From positions 1,922,001-1,986,000 of the forward strand of contig OY771429.1 in the NCBI GenBank assembly GCA_963674555.1: a stretch of 64,000 nucleotides of DNA, read 5' to 3'. The DNA comes from JBGMEA01 sp963674555 (GTDB lineage Bacteria > Bacillota > Clostridia > Eubacteriales > Anaerofustaceae). The translations under genes and the position numbers were made by a program. The notes under the pieces were generated by a model. It ran no database searches. It was not told the DNA's origin and worked only from the letters and a program-made list of their open reading frames with translations. Below, in pieces: positions 7,831-16,036 of the stretch. Position 1 is the first letter of the stretch; each line of letters starts with the position of its first letter.

Positions 7831-8109
7831 ATGAGCAGATCTACCAAAAAAGGTCCGTATGTTGACGAACGTCTTTTAAAACGGATCGAAGATATGAATA
7901 AAAACGGCGAGAAGAAAGTCTTAAAGACATGGTCGAGAGATTGCACGATCTTTCCCCAAATGGTAGGACATACGATCGCAGTACATAACGGAAAAAAACA
8001 CGTTCCCGTATTTGTGACGGAAGACATGGTAGGACACAAATTCGGTGAATTCGCACCGACAAGAACATTCAGAGGACACGCCGGTGAGAAAAAAACCGGT
8101 GCGAGATAG
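7831..8109 (+). CDS. rpsS: 30S ribosomal protein S19
   Basis: The 92-aa protein starts MSRSTKKGPYVDERLLKRI and contains TWSRDCTIFPQMVGHTIAV and KFGEFAPTRTFRGH, all diagnostic of S19. It pairs with S13 in the 30S head. It lies 20 bases after rplB with CGGAGG before the ATG. Confidence 0.98.
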   Translation: MSRSTKKGPYVDERLLKRIEDMNKNGEKKVLKTWSRDCTIFPQMVGHTIAVHNGKKHVPVFVTEDMVGHKFGEFAPTRTFRGHAGEKKTGAR

Positions 8110-8126
8110 GTTTAGGAGGAAGATAA

Positions 8127-8462
8127 ATGGAAGCAAGAGCAGTTGCAAAACATATCCGAGTTTCGCCTCTTAAAGCGAAACGCGTAGCTGACCTGATCCG
8201 CGGTAAGAATCTTGATGAAGCACTTGTTGTTTTGCGCCTAACGGGCAATAAACCCGCAAGAGCTTACGAAAAGGTCGTAAAATCAGCTGCGGCTAATGCA
8301 GAGAACAATCATGGCATGGACGTTACAAGATTATACGTCTCGGAAGTCAATGCCAATCAAGGACCGATTATGAAAAGACTCAAAGCGCGTTCTATGGGCA
8401 GAGCATCGGTTATCAAAAAAAGAAGTTCACACTTAAGCGTAGTGCTTAAGGAAAGAAATTAG
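8127..8462 (+). CDS. rplV: 50S ribosomal protein L22
   Basis: The 111-aa protein contains AKHIRVSPLKAKRVADLIRG and, in the tunnel-lining hairpin, GPIMKRLKARSMGRASVIKK. Changes in this hairpin alter macrolide sensitivity in other bacteria; here it looks ordinary. AGGAGG precedes the ATG. Confidence 0.98.
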   Translation: MEARAVAKHIRVSPLKAKRVADLIRGKNLDEALVVLRLTGNKPARAYEKVVKSAAANAENNHGMDVTRLYVSEVNANQGPIMKRLKARSMGRASVIKKRSSHLSVVLKERN

Positions 8463-8475
8463 AGGAGGTCAAACT

Positions 8476-9114
8476 TTGGGTCAAAAAGTAAATCCTCACG
8501 GATTAAGAGTAGGTGTAATCAAAGACTGGTCTTCACGCTGGTACGCAAAAGACAGAGATTTCTCCGATCTTTTGATTGAAGATAACAAGATCAGAAAACA
8601 CATCAAAAAAACACAGTATTCGACAGGTATCTCTAAAATAGAGATCGAAAGAAGCGCAAACAGGATAACCCTGTTTATTTATACCGGAAAACCCGGCCGA
8701 ATCATCGGTAAAGGCGGTAGCGGCATCGACGCATTGAGAAAACAATTGCAAAAGATGACAGGTAAAAACATCAATATCAATATTATGGAAGTTAAAAATA
8801 TTGATACTGATGCTCAACTTGTGGCTGAAAATATCGCTTTACAGCTTGAACGCAGGATCGCGTTCAGACGTGCGATGAAACAGGCTCTTACACGTGCGAT
8901 GCGCGGCGGAGCAGAAGGTATCAAAACGCAAGTTTCGGGAAGATTGAACGGAGCGGAAATTGCTAGAACCGAACATTACAGTGACGGAAACGTTCCACTT
9001 CAAACACTTCGCGCAAATATCGAATACGGAACAGCAGAGGCTGACACCACCTACGGAAAAATCGGTGTTAAAGTATGGATCAACAAAGGCGAAGTTCTCC
9101 CTACGAAACAATAA
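8476..9114 (+). CDS. rpsC: 30S ribosomal protein S3 (TTG start)
   Basis: The 212-aa protein starts at TTG (8476), with GAGGAGG ending 7 bases upstream; the following residues GQKVNPHGLRVG are the universal N-terminus of S3. A KH domain (GRIIGKGGSGIDALRKQL) and the C-terminal RAMRGGAEGIKTQVSGRLNG follow. S3 helps form the mRNA entry channel and its helicase activity. The TTG start is shared with several other genes of this superoperon. Confidence 0.97.
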   Translation: MGQKVNPHGLRVGVIKDWSSRWYAKDRDFSDLLIEDNKIRKHIKKTQYSTGISKIEIERSANRITLFIYTGKPGRIIGKGGSGIDALRKQLQKMTGKNININIMEVKNIDTDAQLVAENIALQLERRIAFRRAMKQALTRAMRGGAEGIKTQVSGRLNGAEIARTEHYSDGNVPLQTLRANIEYGTAEADTTYGKIGVKVWINKGEVLPTKQ

Positions 9115-9153
9115 TGAATTCGTCTGCAGTATGAACAAGGAGGAATGGTTACT

Positions 9154-9585
9154 ATGTTAATGCCTAAAAGAGTGAAACACAGAAAAGTGCATCGCGGGAG
9201 AATGAAAGGCAATGCAACCAGAGGTAATACGATCACGTACGGTGATTATGCAATACAGGCGACCGAGCCCGGCTGGATCAAATCAAATCAAATCGAAGCT
9301 GCTCGTATCGCTATGACAAGATATATCAAAAGAGGCGGACAAGTTTGGATCAAAATTTTTCCGGACAAGTCCGTAACAAAAAAACCCGCCGAAACCAGAA
9401 TGGGTAGCGGTAAAGGTTCGCCTGAATATTGGGTAGCGGTAGTTAAACCCGGAAGAGTTATGTTTGAACTTGCGGGTGTAGATGAGGAAACAGCACGCGA
9501 AGCGATGCGTTTGGCTCAACATAAACTGCCTATAAAAACCAAATTTATTGTAAAAGAAGAAATGCAGGCAGGTGGTGACTCGTAA
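9154..9585 (+). CDS. rplP: 50S ribosomal protein L16
   Basis: The start at 9154 gives 143 aa beginning MLMPKRVKHRKVHRGRMKG, as in other L16 proteins. The alternative ATG at 9145 is only 1 base from AAGGAGG (9137-9143), whereas 9154 is 10 bases away. The central GRGxxG-like segments and RMGSGKGSPEYWVAVVKPG are typical. L16 positions the aminoacyl-tRNA in the A site. Its TAA overlaps the ATG of rpmC. Confidence 0.96.
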   Translation: MLMPKRVKHRKVHRGRMKGNATRGNTITYGDYAIQATEPGWIKSNQIEAARIAMTRYIKRGGQVWIKIFPDKSVTKKPAETRMGSGKGSPEYWVAVVKPGRVMFELAGVDEETAREAMRLAQHKLPIKTKFIVKEEMQAGGDS

Positions 9586-9788
9586 TGAAAACAAGTGAAT
9601 TGAGAATCAAAACCACTCCGGAATTAATGAATGAGCTTACCAATTTGAAAGAAGAGTTATTCAACCTTCGTTTTCAACATGCTACGGGACAGCTCGAAAA
9701 TCCATTAAGGATCAGAGAAGTCAAAAAAGACTATGCCAGAATAAAAACTGTATTAAGAGAAAGAGAAATTAGTGCAGCTAATGCATAG
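9585..9788 (+). CDS. rpmC: 50S ribosomal protein L29
   Basis: The 67-aa two-helix protein contains ELMNELTNLKEELFNLRFQ and QLENPLRIREVKKDYARIKT, the L29 pattern. It starts at an ATG overlapping the rplP stop by one base (TAATG), so it is translationally coupled. L29 lies near the tunnel exit beside L23. Confidence 0.96.
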   Translation: MKTSELRIKTTPELMNELTNLKEELFNLRFQHATGQLENPLRIREVKKDYARIKTVLREREISAANA

Positions 9789-9804
9789 ATTAACGGAGGA
9801 AACG

Positions 9805-10062
9805 ATGGAAGAAAGAGCAAATAGAAAAGTCAGAACCGGCAAAGTTGTGTCCGATAAAGCTGACAAAAGCATCGTGGTTATCGTTGAAACTATGATGAAT
9901 CACCCGCTTTACCAAAAGCGCGTGAAACGAACAAAAAAATTCATGGCACATGATGAAAATAATGCTTGCGGCATTGGGGATACAGTAAAGATCATGGAAA
10001 CCCGTCCGTTGAGCAAAAACAAACGATGGAGACTTGTTGAAATCGTTGAAAAAGCGAAATAG
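9805..10062 (+). CDS. rpsQ: 30S ribosomal protein S17
   Basis: The ATG at 9805 has CGGAGG upstream and gives an 85-aa protein starting MEERANRKVRTGKVVSDKAD; the longer in-frame reading would overlap rpmC. KSIVVIVE, HPLYQKRVKRTKKFMAHDE and ETRPLSKNKRWRLV are typical of S17, an OB-fold protein binding the 16S 5' domain. Confidence 0.96.
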   Translation: MEERANRKVRTGKVVSDKADKSIVVIVETMMNHPLYQKRVKRTKKFMAHDENNACGIGDTVKIMETRPLSKNKRWRLVEIVEKAK

Positions 10063-10086
10063 TCTATATTACGAGGAGGAGACGCA

Positions 10087-10455
10087 ATGATACAGCAGGA
10101 ATCTAGGCTTAAAGTCGCTGACAATACCGGCGCAAAAGAGTTGTTATGTATCAGAGTATTGGGTGGTTCAAAAAGAAGATATGCGAATATCGGCGATGTG
10201 ATCGTCGCAAGCGTCAAAAGCGCAGCTCCGGGTGGAACCGCCAAAAAAGGTGAAGTTGTGAAAGCGGTTGTGGTCAGAACAAAAAGCGGCGTACGCAGAG
10301 CGGACGGAAGCTATATCAAATTTGACCAAAACGCAGCAGTTATCATAAGAGACGACAAACAACCCAGAGGTACGCGAATATTCGGACCCGTGGCACGTGA
10401 ATTGAGAGAAAAACAATATATGAAGATCGTGTCATTGGCACCGGAAGTACTTTAG
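10087..10455 (+). CDS. rplN: 50S ribosomal protein L14
   Basis: The 122-aa protein starts MIQQESRLKVADNTGAKE and contains CIRVLGGS, RRADGSYIKFDQNAAVII and RGTRIFGPVARELR, the L14 signatures. It forms an inter-subunit bridge and is the binding site of the silencing factor RsfS. AGGAGG precedes the ATG. Confidence 0.98.
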   Translation: MIQQESRLKVADNTGAKELLCIRVLGGSKRRYANIGDVIVASVKSAAPGGTAKKGEVVKAVVVRTKSGVRRADGSYIKFDQNAAVIIRDDKQPRGTRIFGPVARELREKQYMKIVSLAPEVL

Positions 10456-10468
10456 GAGGTAGTGATCA

Positions 10469-10792
10469 ATGCATATAAAAAAAGACGATACCGTCGTTGT
10501 GATATCCGGCGTAAAAGACGCGGATAAAAACAAGACAGGCAAAGTGCTTAAAGTTCTTCCAAAGAGCGAACGTATTTTTGTCGAAGGTGTCAATATGAGA
10601 AAAAAACATTTAAGGGCCACCAATGAGATGCAACAAGCGGGCATCATTGACCAAGAAGGTTCGATACACGCATCAAATGTTTTGCTTTATTGCGAAAAAT
10701 GCAAAAAAGGTGTACGTGTCGGACATAAAGTATTGGAAGATGGTACAAAAGTTCGTTATTGTCGCAAATGCGGTGAGACCTTTGATAAGTAA
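10469..10792 (+). CDS. rplX: 50S ribosomal protein L24 with CxxC pairs
   Basis: The 107-aa protein has an N-terminal KOW motif (DTVVVISGVKDADKNKTGKV) and the L24 block FVEGVNMRKKHL. The C-terminal part holds two CxxC pairs (CEKC and CRKC, 17 residues between them), which suggests a small zinc site, a form found in many Firmicutes. L24 initiates 50S assembly by binding 23S domain I. TAGGAGG at 10453-10459 overlaps the rplN stop. Confidence 0.97.
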   Translation: MHIKKDDTVVVISGVKDADKNKTGKVLKVLPKSERIFVEGVNMRKKHLRATNEMQQAGIIDQEGSIHASNVLLYCEKCKKGVRVGHKVLEDGTKVRYCRKCGETFDK

Positions 10793-10806
10793 GGGGAGGC
10801 ATATAG

Positions 10807-11349
10807 ATGAACAGATTAAAAGAGTTATACAATGAAACAGCAGTCCCCGCATTAAAGGAAAAATTCGGTTACAAAAACGTAATGCAATTACCGAAGCTCG
10901 AAAAAATCGTATTGAACATGCGTTTCGGCGACTGTAAAGACAATACGAAAGCAATGGAAGCGGCTGTGAACGAATTAAGTTTAATCGCCGGGCAAAAACC
11001 GATCGTGATCAAAGCAAAAAAATCCGTATCGAACTTTAAATTAAGACAAGGTATGGATATCGGTGCGAAGGTCACACTTAGAGCTGAAAGAATGTATGAA
11101 TTCGCGGATAAGTTGCTCAATGTGGCTATTCCGAGGATCAGAGACTTCAGAGGTGTTAAATCAGCATCATTTGACGGAAGAGGCAATTATGCGCTCGGTG
11201 TTAAAGAGCAGTTGATTTTCCCGGAGATCAATTACGATAAAGTCGAAACGATCAGGGGATTGGACATCGTGTTTGTAACGACAGCTAAAACTGACGAAGA
11301 AGCATATGAACTATTGAAATTAATGGGTATGCCCTTTGTACAAAGGTAA
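10807..11349 (+). CDS. rplE: 50S ribosomal protein L5
   Basis: The 180-aa protein contains NVMQLPKLEKIVLNM, AGQKPIVIKAKKSVSNFKLR, GAKVTLR, PRIRDFRG and GNYALGVKEQLIFPEI, all diagnostic of L5, the 5S rRNA-binding protein that contacts P-site tRNA. GGGGAGG precedes the ATG. Normal length and place. Confidence 0.98.
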   Translation: MNRLKELYNETAVPALKEKFGYKNVMQLPKLEKIVLNMRFGDCKDNTKAMEAAVNELSLIAGQKPIVIKAKKSVSNFKLRQGMDIGAKVTLRAERMYEFADKLLNVAIPRIRDFRGVKSASFDGRGNYALGVKEQLIFPEINYDKVETIRGLDIVFVTTAKTDEEAYELLKLMGMPFVQR

Positions 11350-11361
11350 GGAGGATGAAAC

Positions 11362-11547
11362 ATGGCAAAAAAATCAATGATCGCTAAACAAAAGAGAGAA
11401 CCAAAATTCTCAACCAGAGCTTATACGCGATGCAAGATATGCGGTAGACCGCATTCCGTTTTGAGAAAGTACGGAATTTGCAGGATTTGTTTCAGGGAAC
11501 TTGCATACAAAGGCGAAATCCCGGGCGTACGAAAAGCAAGCTGGTAA
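11362..11547 (+). CDS. rpsZ: 30S ribosomal protein S14, zinc-binding type Z
   Basis: The short 61-aa form carries CKICGRPHSVLRKYGICRIC, the CxxC-x12-CxxC zinc ribbon that defines the C+ (type Z) S14. The longer zinc-free S14 paralogue, where present, is used under zinc starvation and would be encoded elsewhere. AAGGAGG precedes the ATG. Confidence 0.97.
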   Translation: MAKKSMIAKQKREPKFSTRAYTRCKICGRPHSVLRKYGICRICFRELAYKGEIPGVRKASW

Positions 11548-11580
11548 ACAGAACAATATAGAATAAAGGAGGATGTCGGT

Positions 11581-11979
11581 ATGGTTATGACAGATCCTAT
11601 TGCTGATATGCTTACACGAATCAGAAACGCAACAAACGCAAAACATAACAAAGTAAAAATCCCGTCTTCGAACATCAAAAGAGCTATTGCAGCAATTTTG
11701 CTCGAAGAAGGTTATATAAACAAAGTAGAGTACATCGAAGATTCAAAACAAGGAATGCTTGATATCACGTTGAAATACGATGCGGATAAAATGAAAGTTA
11801 TATCCGGTATCAAAAGGATTTCAAAACCGGGCTTGCGTGTTTATGCGTCCAAAGAAGAAATCCCGAAAGTTTTAAACGGATTAGGCATCGCAATCATGTC
11901 TACCTCGAAAGGTGTAATGACGGACCGAAACGCTCGCAAAACGAACGTCGGCGGTGAAGTGCTTTGCTACGTTTGGTAG
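11581..11979 (+). CDS. rpsH: 30S ribosomal protein S8
   Basis: The 132-aa protein begins MVMTDPIADMLTRIRNA and ends with STSKGVMTDRNARKTNVGGE and LCYVW, the S8 signatures. AAAGGAGG ends 8 bases before the ATG at 11581, so this start is preferred over the ATG at 11587. S8 binds 16S helix 21 and in E. coli represses the spc operon by binding the rplE leader. Confidence 0.98.
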   Translation: MVMTDPIADMLTRIRNATNAKHNKVKIPSSNIKRAIAAILLEEGYINKVEYIEDSKQGMLDITLKYDADKMKVISGIKRISKPGLRVYASKEEIPKVLNGLGIAIMSTSKGVMTDRNARKTNVGGEVLCYVW

Positions 11980-12006
11980 AAGCAACGAAAATTTAGGAGG
12001 CAAACA

Positions 12007-12546
12007 ATGTCAAGAATTGGGAAAATGCCTGTTACTTTACCTGCCGGTGTTGACGTGAAAGTCGAAAGCGGACTTGTTACCGTGAAAGGCCCGAAAGGTG
12101 AATTGCAACAAGCAATCAATAAAGATATGATCATAAAGATCGATGATGGTGTTTTGACAGTAGACAGACCATCGGAATCGAAAGAACATAAATCAATGCA
12201 TGGTTTGAGCCGAAAACTGATCGCCAATATGGTTGAAGGTGTCACGGAAGGGTTCAAAAAAGATTTGGAAATCGTTGGGATTGGATACAGAGGTGTCAAA
12301 GAAGGCAATAAGCTGGTCTTGAATCTCGGATTTTCACATCAAGTTGAAGTTGAAGATCCGCAAGACATCGAAACAAGCATGGAAGGTACAAACAAGATCA
12401 CAGTATCGGGCATCGATAAACAACTTGTCGGTCAACATGCAGCGAATATCAGAAAAATCAGACCGCCTGAACCATACAAAGGAAAAGGCGTAAGATATGC
12501 CGGAGAGTACATCAAACTCAAAGAAGGCAAATCCGGTGCGAGTTAA
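12007..12546 (+). CDS. rplF: 50S ribosomal protein L6
   Basis: The 179-aa protein begins MSRIGKMPVTLPAGVDVKV and has the C-terminal L6 signature IRKIRPPEPYKGKGVRYAGE. Two similar L6 domains are visible. L6 sits near the sarcin-ricin loop. TAGGAGG precedes the ATG. Confidence 0.98.
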   Translation: MSRIGKMPVTLPAGVDVKVESGLVTVKGPKGELQQAINKDMIIKIDDGVLTVDRPSESKEHKSMHGLSRKLIANMVEGVTEGFKKDLEIVGIGYRGVKEGNKLVLNLGFSHQVEVEDPQDIETSMEGTNKITVSGIDKQLVGQHAANIRKIRPPEPYKGKGVRYAGEYIKLKEGKSGAS

Positions 12547-12563
12547 TAAAGGAGTGAAACGGA

Positions 12564-12926
12564 ATGATCAATAAACCTGTAAAAAACGCTATCAGAAAAA
12601 AAAGACACAACAAACTCCGCAATAAAATAAAAGGCACTCCTGAAGTTCCGCGTCTTAATGTTTTCAGAAGTAACAAGCATATGTATGCGCAAATCATTGA
12701 TGATATGAACGGACATACATTGGTTGCCGCTTCAACGAAGATGTTGGGTGATGATTTGGAATCAACTTCAAACATAGAAGCTGCAAAAGCGGTCGGTACC
12801 GCTATCGGAGCAGAAGCGGTAAAAAACGGTATCACGAGCGTTATATATGACCGAGGCGGTTATGTATATCACGGCAGAGTGAAAGCGTTGGCTGAAGCAG
12901 CAAGAGAAGCCGGACTTAAGTTTTAA
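12564..12926 (+). CDS. rplR: 50S ribosomal protein L18
   Basis: The 120-aa protein contains RLNVFRSNKHMYAQIIDD, AKAVGTAIGAEAV and YDRGGYVYHGRVKALAEAAR, which identify L18, a 5S rRNA-binding protein of the central protuberance. The basic N-terminus is typical. AAGGAG precedes the ATG. Confidence 0.98.
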   Translation: MINKPVKNAIRKKRHNKLRNKIKGTPEVPRLNVFRSNKHMYAQIIDDMNGHTLVAASTKMLGDDLESTSNIEAAKAVGTAIGAEAVKNGITSVIYDRGGYVYHGRVKALAEAAREAGLKF

Positions 12927-12943
12927 GGAGGACTTTACGGAAG

Positions 12944-13447
12944 ATGAAAGAAAAAATCAATCCGGCAGAGCTGGATATAAAAGAAAAAGTAATATCGATC
13001 AACCGAGTAACAAAAGTTGTAAAAGGCGGACGAAACTTTCGTTTCAGTTGCTTAGTAGTGGTCGGCGATGAAAACGGACATGTGGGTATCGGTTTAGGTA
13101 AAGCCATCGAGATCCCAGAGGCGATCAGAAAAGGTATTGAAGACGCTAAGAAAAACATGATAACAGTTCCGATCAAAGGAACTACGATCCCTCATCAGCT
13201 TAAAGGCAGATTCGGTGCGGGCAAAGTACTTTTAATGCCTGCTTCTGAAGGTACCGGCGTTATCGCGGGTGGACCTGTCAGAGCTGTATTGGAATTGGCC
13301 GGGATCAAAGATATCCGTACTAAATCATTGGGTTCAAACAACGCAACAAATGTTGTAAAAGCTACCATACAGGGACTCGCTAATTTGACTTCAGCGGAAG
13401 CTGTCGCAGCAAAACGAGGAAAAACTGTAGAAGAAATATTCAGTTAG
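12944..13447 (+). CDS. rpsE: 30S ribosomal protein S5
   Basis: The 167-aa protein contains KEKVISINRVTKVVKGGRNF, the S5 dsRNA-binding fold, and VIAGGPVRAVLELAGIKDI. S5 contributes to decoding accuracy and the mRNA entry channel. AAGGAGG lies upstream. Order rplR-rpsE-rpmD-rplO-secY is canonical. Confidence 0.98.
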   Translation: MKEKINPAELDIKEKVISINRVTKVVKGGRNFRFSCLVVVGDENGHVGIGLGKAIEIPEAIRKGIEDAKKNMITVPIKGTTIPHQLKGRFGAGKVLLMPASEGTGVIAGGPVRAVLELAGIKDIRTKSLGSNNATNVVKATIQGLANLTSAEAVAAKRGKTVEEIFS

Positions 13448-13461
13448 GAGTGTGAATCGAA

Positions 13462-13647
13462 TTGGCACAAAAACAATTAAAGATCACACTTGTTAAAAGT
13501 CTGATCGGAAGAAACAAGAAACAACGTGAAACTGTGCAGGCGCTCGGTCTGAAAAAAATAAGACAAAGCGTAGTAAGAAACGATGACCCTATCACAAGAG
13601 GGATCATTCAAAAGATCGGATTCATGTTACAAATCGAAGAAATATAA
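13462..13647 (+). CDS. rpmD: 50S ribosomal protein L30 (TTG start)
   Basis: The 61-aa protein starts at TTG (13462) after TAGGAG and reads MAQKQLKITLVKSLIGRNKK, with LGLKKIRQSVV and GIIQKIGFML; all fit L30. No ATG is available near the start of homology, so TTG is the real initiation codon. Confidence 0.96.
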   Translation: MAQKQLKITLVKSLIGRNKKQRETVQALGLKKIRQSVVRNDDPITRGIIQKIGFMLQIEEI

Positions 13648-13662
13648 TTAGGAGGTTTAGCA

Positions 13663-14106
13663 ATGAAGCTTCATACGCTTAAACCTGCACCGGGCTCTAA
13701 GAGAGATACAATCAGAAAAGGCAGAGGTACCGCAACAGGACGAGGCAAAACAGCCGGCAGAGGTCAGGACGGACAAAAATCACGTTCAGGCGGCGGCGTA
13801 CGCATCGGTTTTGAAGGCGGACAAATGCCACTCACAAGGAGAGTTCCAAAGCGAGGTTTTTCAAATTATAAATTCAAACTTCATTACGCAGTACTCAATC
13901 TTGATAAGCTGAACGCATTCAAGAAAGGTTCAGTCGTAACGATAGATTCATTGAAAGAACAAGGTATCATCAAAAATAAATACGATATGGTCAAGATCCT
14001 CGGTGATGGGGAACTGAATGTGGCATTAACTGTTAAAGTCGATAAAGTAAGCAAATCAGCTGCTGAAAAAATCGTTGCTGCAGGCGGAAAGATAGAGGAA
14101 ATCTAA
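13663..14106 (+). CDS. rplO: 50S ribosomal protein L15
   Basis: The 147-aa protein begins MKLHTLKPAPGSKRD and has the Gly/Arg-rich stretch GRGTATGRGKTAGRGQDGQK, then GFEGGQMPLTRRVPKRGF, the L15 signatures. TAGGAGG precedes the ATG. The secY start lies one base after the stop, so secY is likely coupled to it. Confidence 0.98.
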   Translation: MKLHTLKPAPGSKRDTIRKGRGTATGRGKTAGRGQDGQKSRSGGGVRIGFEGGQMPLTRRVPKRGFSNYKFKLHYAVLNLDKLNAFKKGSVVTIDSLKEQGIIKNKYDMVKILGDGELNVALTVKVDKVSKSAAEKIVAAGGKIEEI

Positions 14107-14107
14107 T

Positions 14108-15364
14108 ATGATTGAAACTATCAAGAATGCTTGGAAAATACCGGATCTCAGAAAAAGGATTTTATATACTCTCTTTATTTTGATGATATACAGGTTTGGG
14201 GCGTTCATAATCGTTCCTTACGTGAACGTAGATGTATTGGCACAATATATTAGCGGAAACAGCGTTCTTGGATTGTTGAATGTAATATCGGGCGATAACT
14301 TGAAGAATTTTTCAATTTTCGCTATGTCTATCACCCCGTATATCAATGCATCCATTATCATGAATCTTTTGACAATGGCGATCCCTGCTCTTGAAAGACT
14401 TCAAAAGCAAGGCGACGAAGGACGTAAAAAAATTGCGCAATATACAAGATATTTCGCAGTGGTATTAGCTGTAATTCAAGCATTAGGCTTGGTTTTGACG
14501 ATGAAAAATTTCCTCGTCACGGATACATTTTATGTTAAATTAGTAGTTATTATGGTCATAACGGCCGGTACGACTTTACTGATCTGGATGGGTGAAAGTA
14601 TCACAGAAAAAGGCATCGGAAACGGTGTATCACTTATTATTTTCATCAGTATCGTTTCAAAGATTCCAAGTTCCATAACAGGAATTGCTGACGGTATAAC
14701 AGCCGGAAACTTCCCGAGTTATATGGTCGTAGTCATCATATTCTTTATCGCTTTAGCCATCATGGCTATTATTGAAGTGCATGAAGGAACCAGAAAGATA
14801 CCGGTCCAATACGCAAAAAGAGTTGTAGGTAGGAAAGTATACGGCGGCAGGAACACACATTTACCGATCAAAGTGAATCAAGCGGGGGTAATCCCGATCA
14901 TCTTTGCTTCGATCTTGACGATGTTCCCTGCAACATTAGCTTCTTTCTTCCCGAATGCAGCATGGTTGGTGTCATTCTCCGAATCGATGGCTTGGGGCAA
15001 AACATTCCCAACGATCGTTTATGTGATTTTGATCATCGCATTTTCATTCTTTTACACATTGGCAACATTCAATCCTGTCGATGTCGCAGAGAATTTGCAA
15101 CAGTACGGCGGGTTCATACCGGGCATACGACCCGGAAAGCCAACGGTTGCTTATTTAAATAAGATACTGAACCGATTGACGATAAGTGGTGGATTGTTCC
15201 TTGCTATTATTGCGATCTTACCGATCATAGCTGGAAATTTGTTGAACATCAACTTACAATTCGGCGGAACCAGTATCCTGATCGTTGTTGGCGTGGCACT
15301 TGAGACTGTCAAACAATTAGAACAACAAATGATGATGAGAAATTATAAAGGTTTCTTAAAATAG
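14108..15364 (+). CDS. secY: Protein translocase subunit SecY
   Basis: The 418-aa membrane protein forms the SecYEG export channel. About ten transmembrane helices are visible, with FNPVDVAENLQQYGGFIPGI, RPGKPT and the cytoplasmic loop MAIIEVHEGTRKIPVQYAKR that binds the ribosome and SecA. The plug segment follows helix 1. The start is one base after the rplO stop. Length is normal for Firmicutes. Confidence 0.98.
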   Translation: MIETIKNAWKIPDLRKRILYTLFILMIYRFGAFIIVPYVNVDVLAQYISGNSVLGLLNVISGDNLKNFSIFAMSITPYINASIIMNLLTMAIPALERLQKQGDEGRKKIAQYTRYFAVVLAVIQALGLVLTMKNFLVTDTFYVKLVVIMVITAGTTLLIWMGESITEKGIGNGVSLIIFISIVSKIPSSITGIADGITAGNFPSYMVVVIIFFIALAIMAIIEVHEGTRKIPVQYAKRVVGRKVYGGRNTHLPIKVNQAGVIPIIFASILTMFPATLASFFPNAAWLVSFSESMAWGKTFPTIVYVILIIAFSFFYTLATFNPVDVAENLQQYGGFIPGIRPGKPTVAYLNKILNRLTISGGLFLAIIAILPIIAGNLLNINLQFGGTSILIVVGVALETVKQLEQQMMMRNYKGFLK

Positions 15365-15382
15365 ACTTAGGGGATGATGCAA

Positions 15383-16033
15383 TTGAAAATATTATTATTG
15401 GGCCCTCCCGGTGTCGGGAAAGGCACACAAGCAGAAAGAATCGTTGAGAATTTTGGATTGGTCCATATTTCGACAGGCGATATTTTCAGAAAGAATCTTA
15501 AAGAGAATACCCCGCTCGGTCAGAAGGCCAAAGAGTACATGGATCAAGGACTTTTAGTCCCTGATGATGTAACGGTCGCTATGGTAAAAGATCGACTTGA
15601 ACAAGAAGACTGCAAGAAAGGCTATATGTTGGACGGATTCCCCCGTACGATACCGCAAGCGGAGGCATTGGATGCTGTGCTTGCTGAAAAAGGCGAGAAG
15701 TTGGATTGTGCACTCAGTATTACTGCTGACTATTCGATCTTGGTAGATCGTATCGTCGGAAGGCGTATCTGCAGAGACTGCGCATCTACACATCACATAA
15801 CAAATTATCCTCCTAAAGTGGAAGGAGTTTGTGATAAATGCGGTGGACCTTTGTATCAGAGAGATGATGATAAGGCGGAAATCGTGACGAAACGCTTAGA
15901 AGAATACGACGAAAAAACACAGCCACTTATTGCATATTATACAAAAAAAGGTATACTAAAAGAAGTCAACGGTCAGCAATCTGCTGACGAAGTCGAGCAA
16001 GATATCGCGACAGTTTTGAATGAATTCAGGTAA
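15383..16033 (+). CDS. adk: Adenylate kinase (zinc LID form, TTG start)
   Basis: Adk converts ATP plus AMP to two ADP. The P-loop GPPGVGKGT is at residues 7-15, followed by HISTGDIFR, LDGFPRT and the LID domain. The LID carries CRDC and CDKC (residues 130/133 and 150/153), the four-cysteine zinc site of Gram-positive Adk. I chose TTG at 15383 (216 aa, MKILLLGPPG), because AGGGG (15369-15373) lies 9 bases before it. The ATGs at 15374 and 15377 sit on or against that site and would add only MMQ. Confidence 0.95.
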   Translation: MKILLLGPPGVGKGTQAERIVENFGLVHISTGDIFRKNLKENTPLGQKAKEYMDQGLLVPDDVTVAMVKDRLEQEDCKKGYMLDGFPRTIPQAEALDAVLAEKGEKLDCALSITADYSILVDRIVGRRICRDCASTHHITNYPPKVEGVCDKCGGPLYQRDDDKAEIVTKRLEEYDEKTQPLIAYYTKKGILKEVNGQQSADEVEQDIATVLNEFR

Positions 16034-16036
16034 ATT

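Noticed and set aside
7328..9594. Long minus-strand frames opposite rplB, rpsC and rplP
   Set aside because: They lie antisense to highly conserved ribosomal genes, show no protein motif and lack ribosome binding sites.
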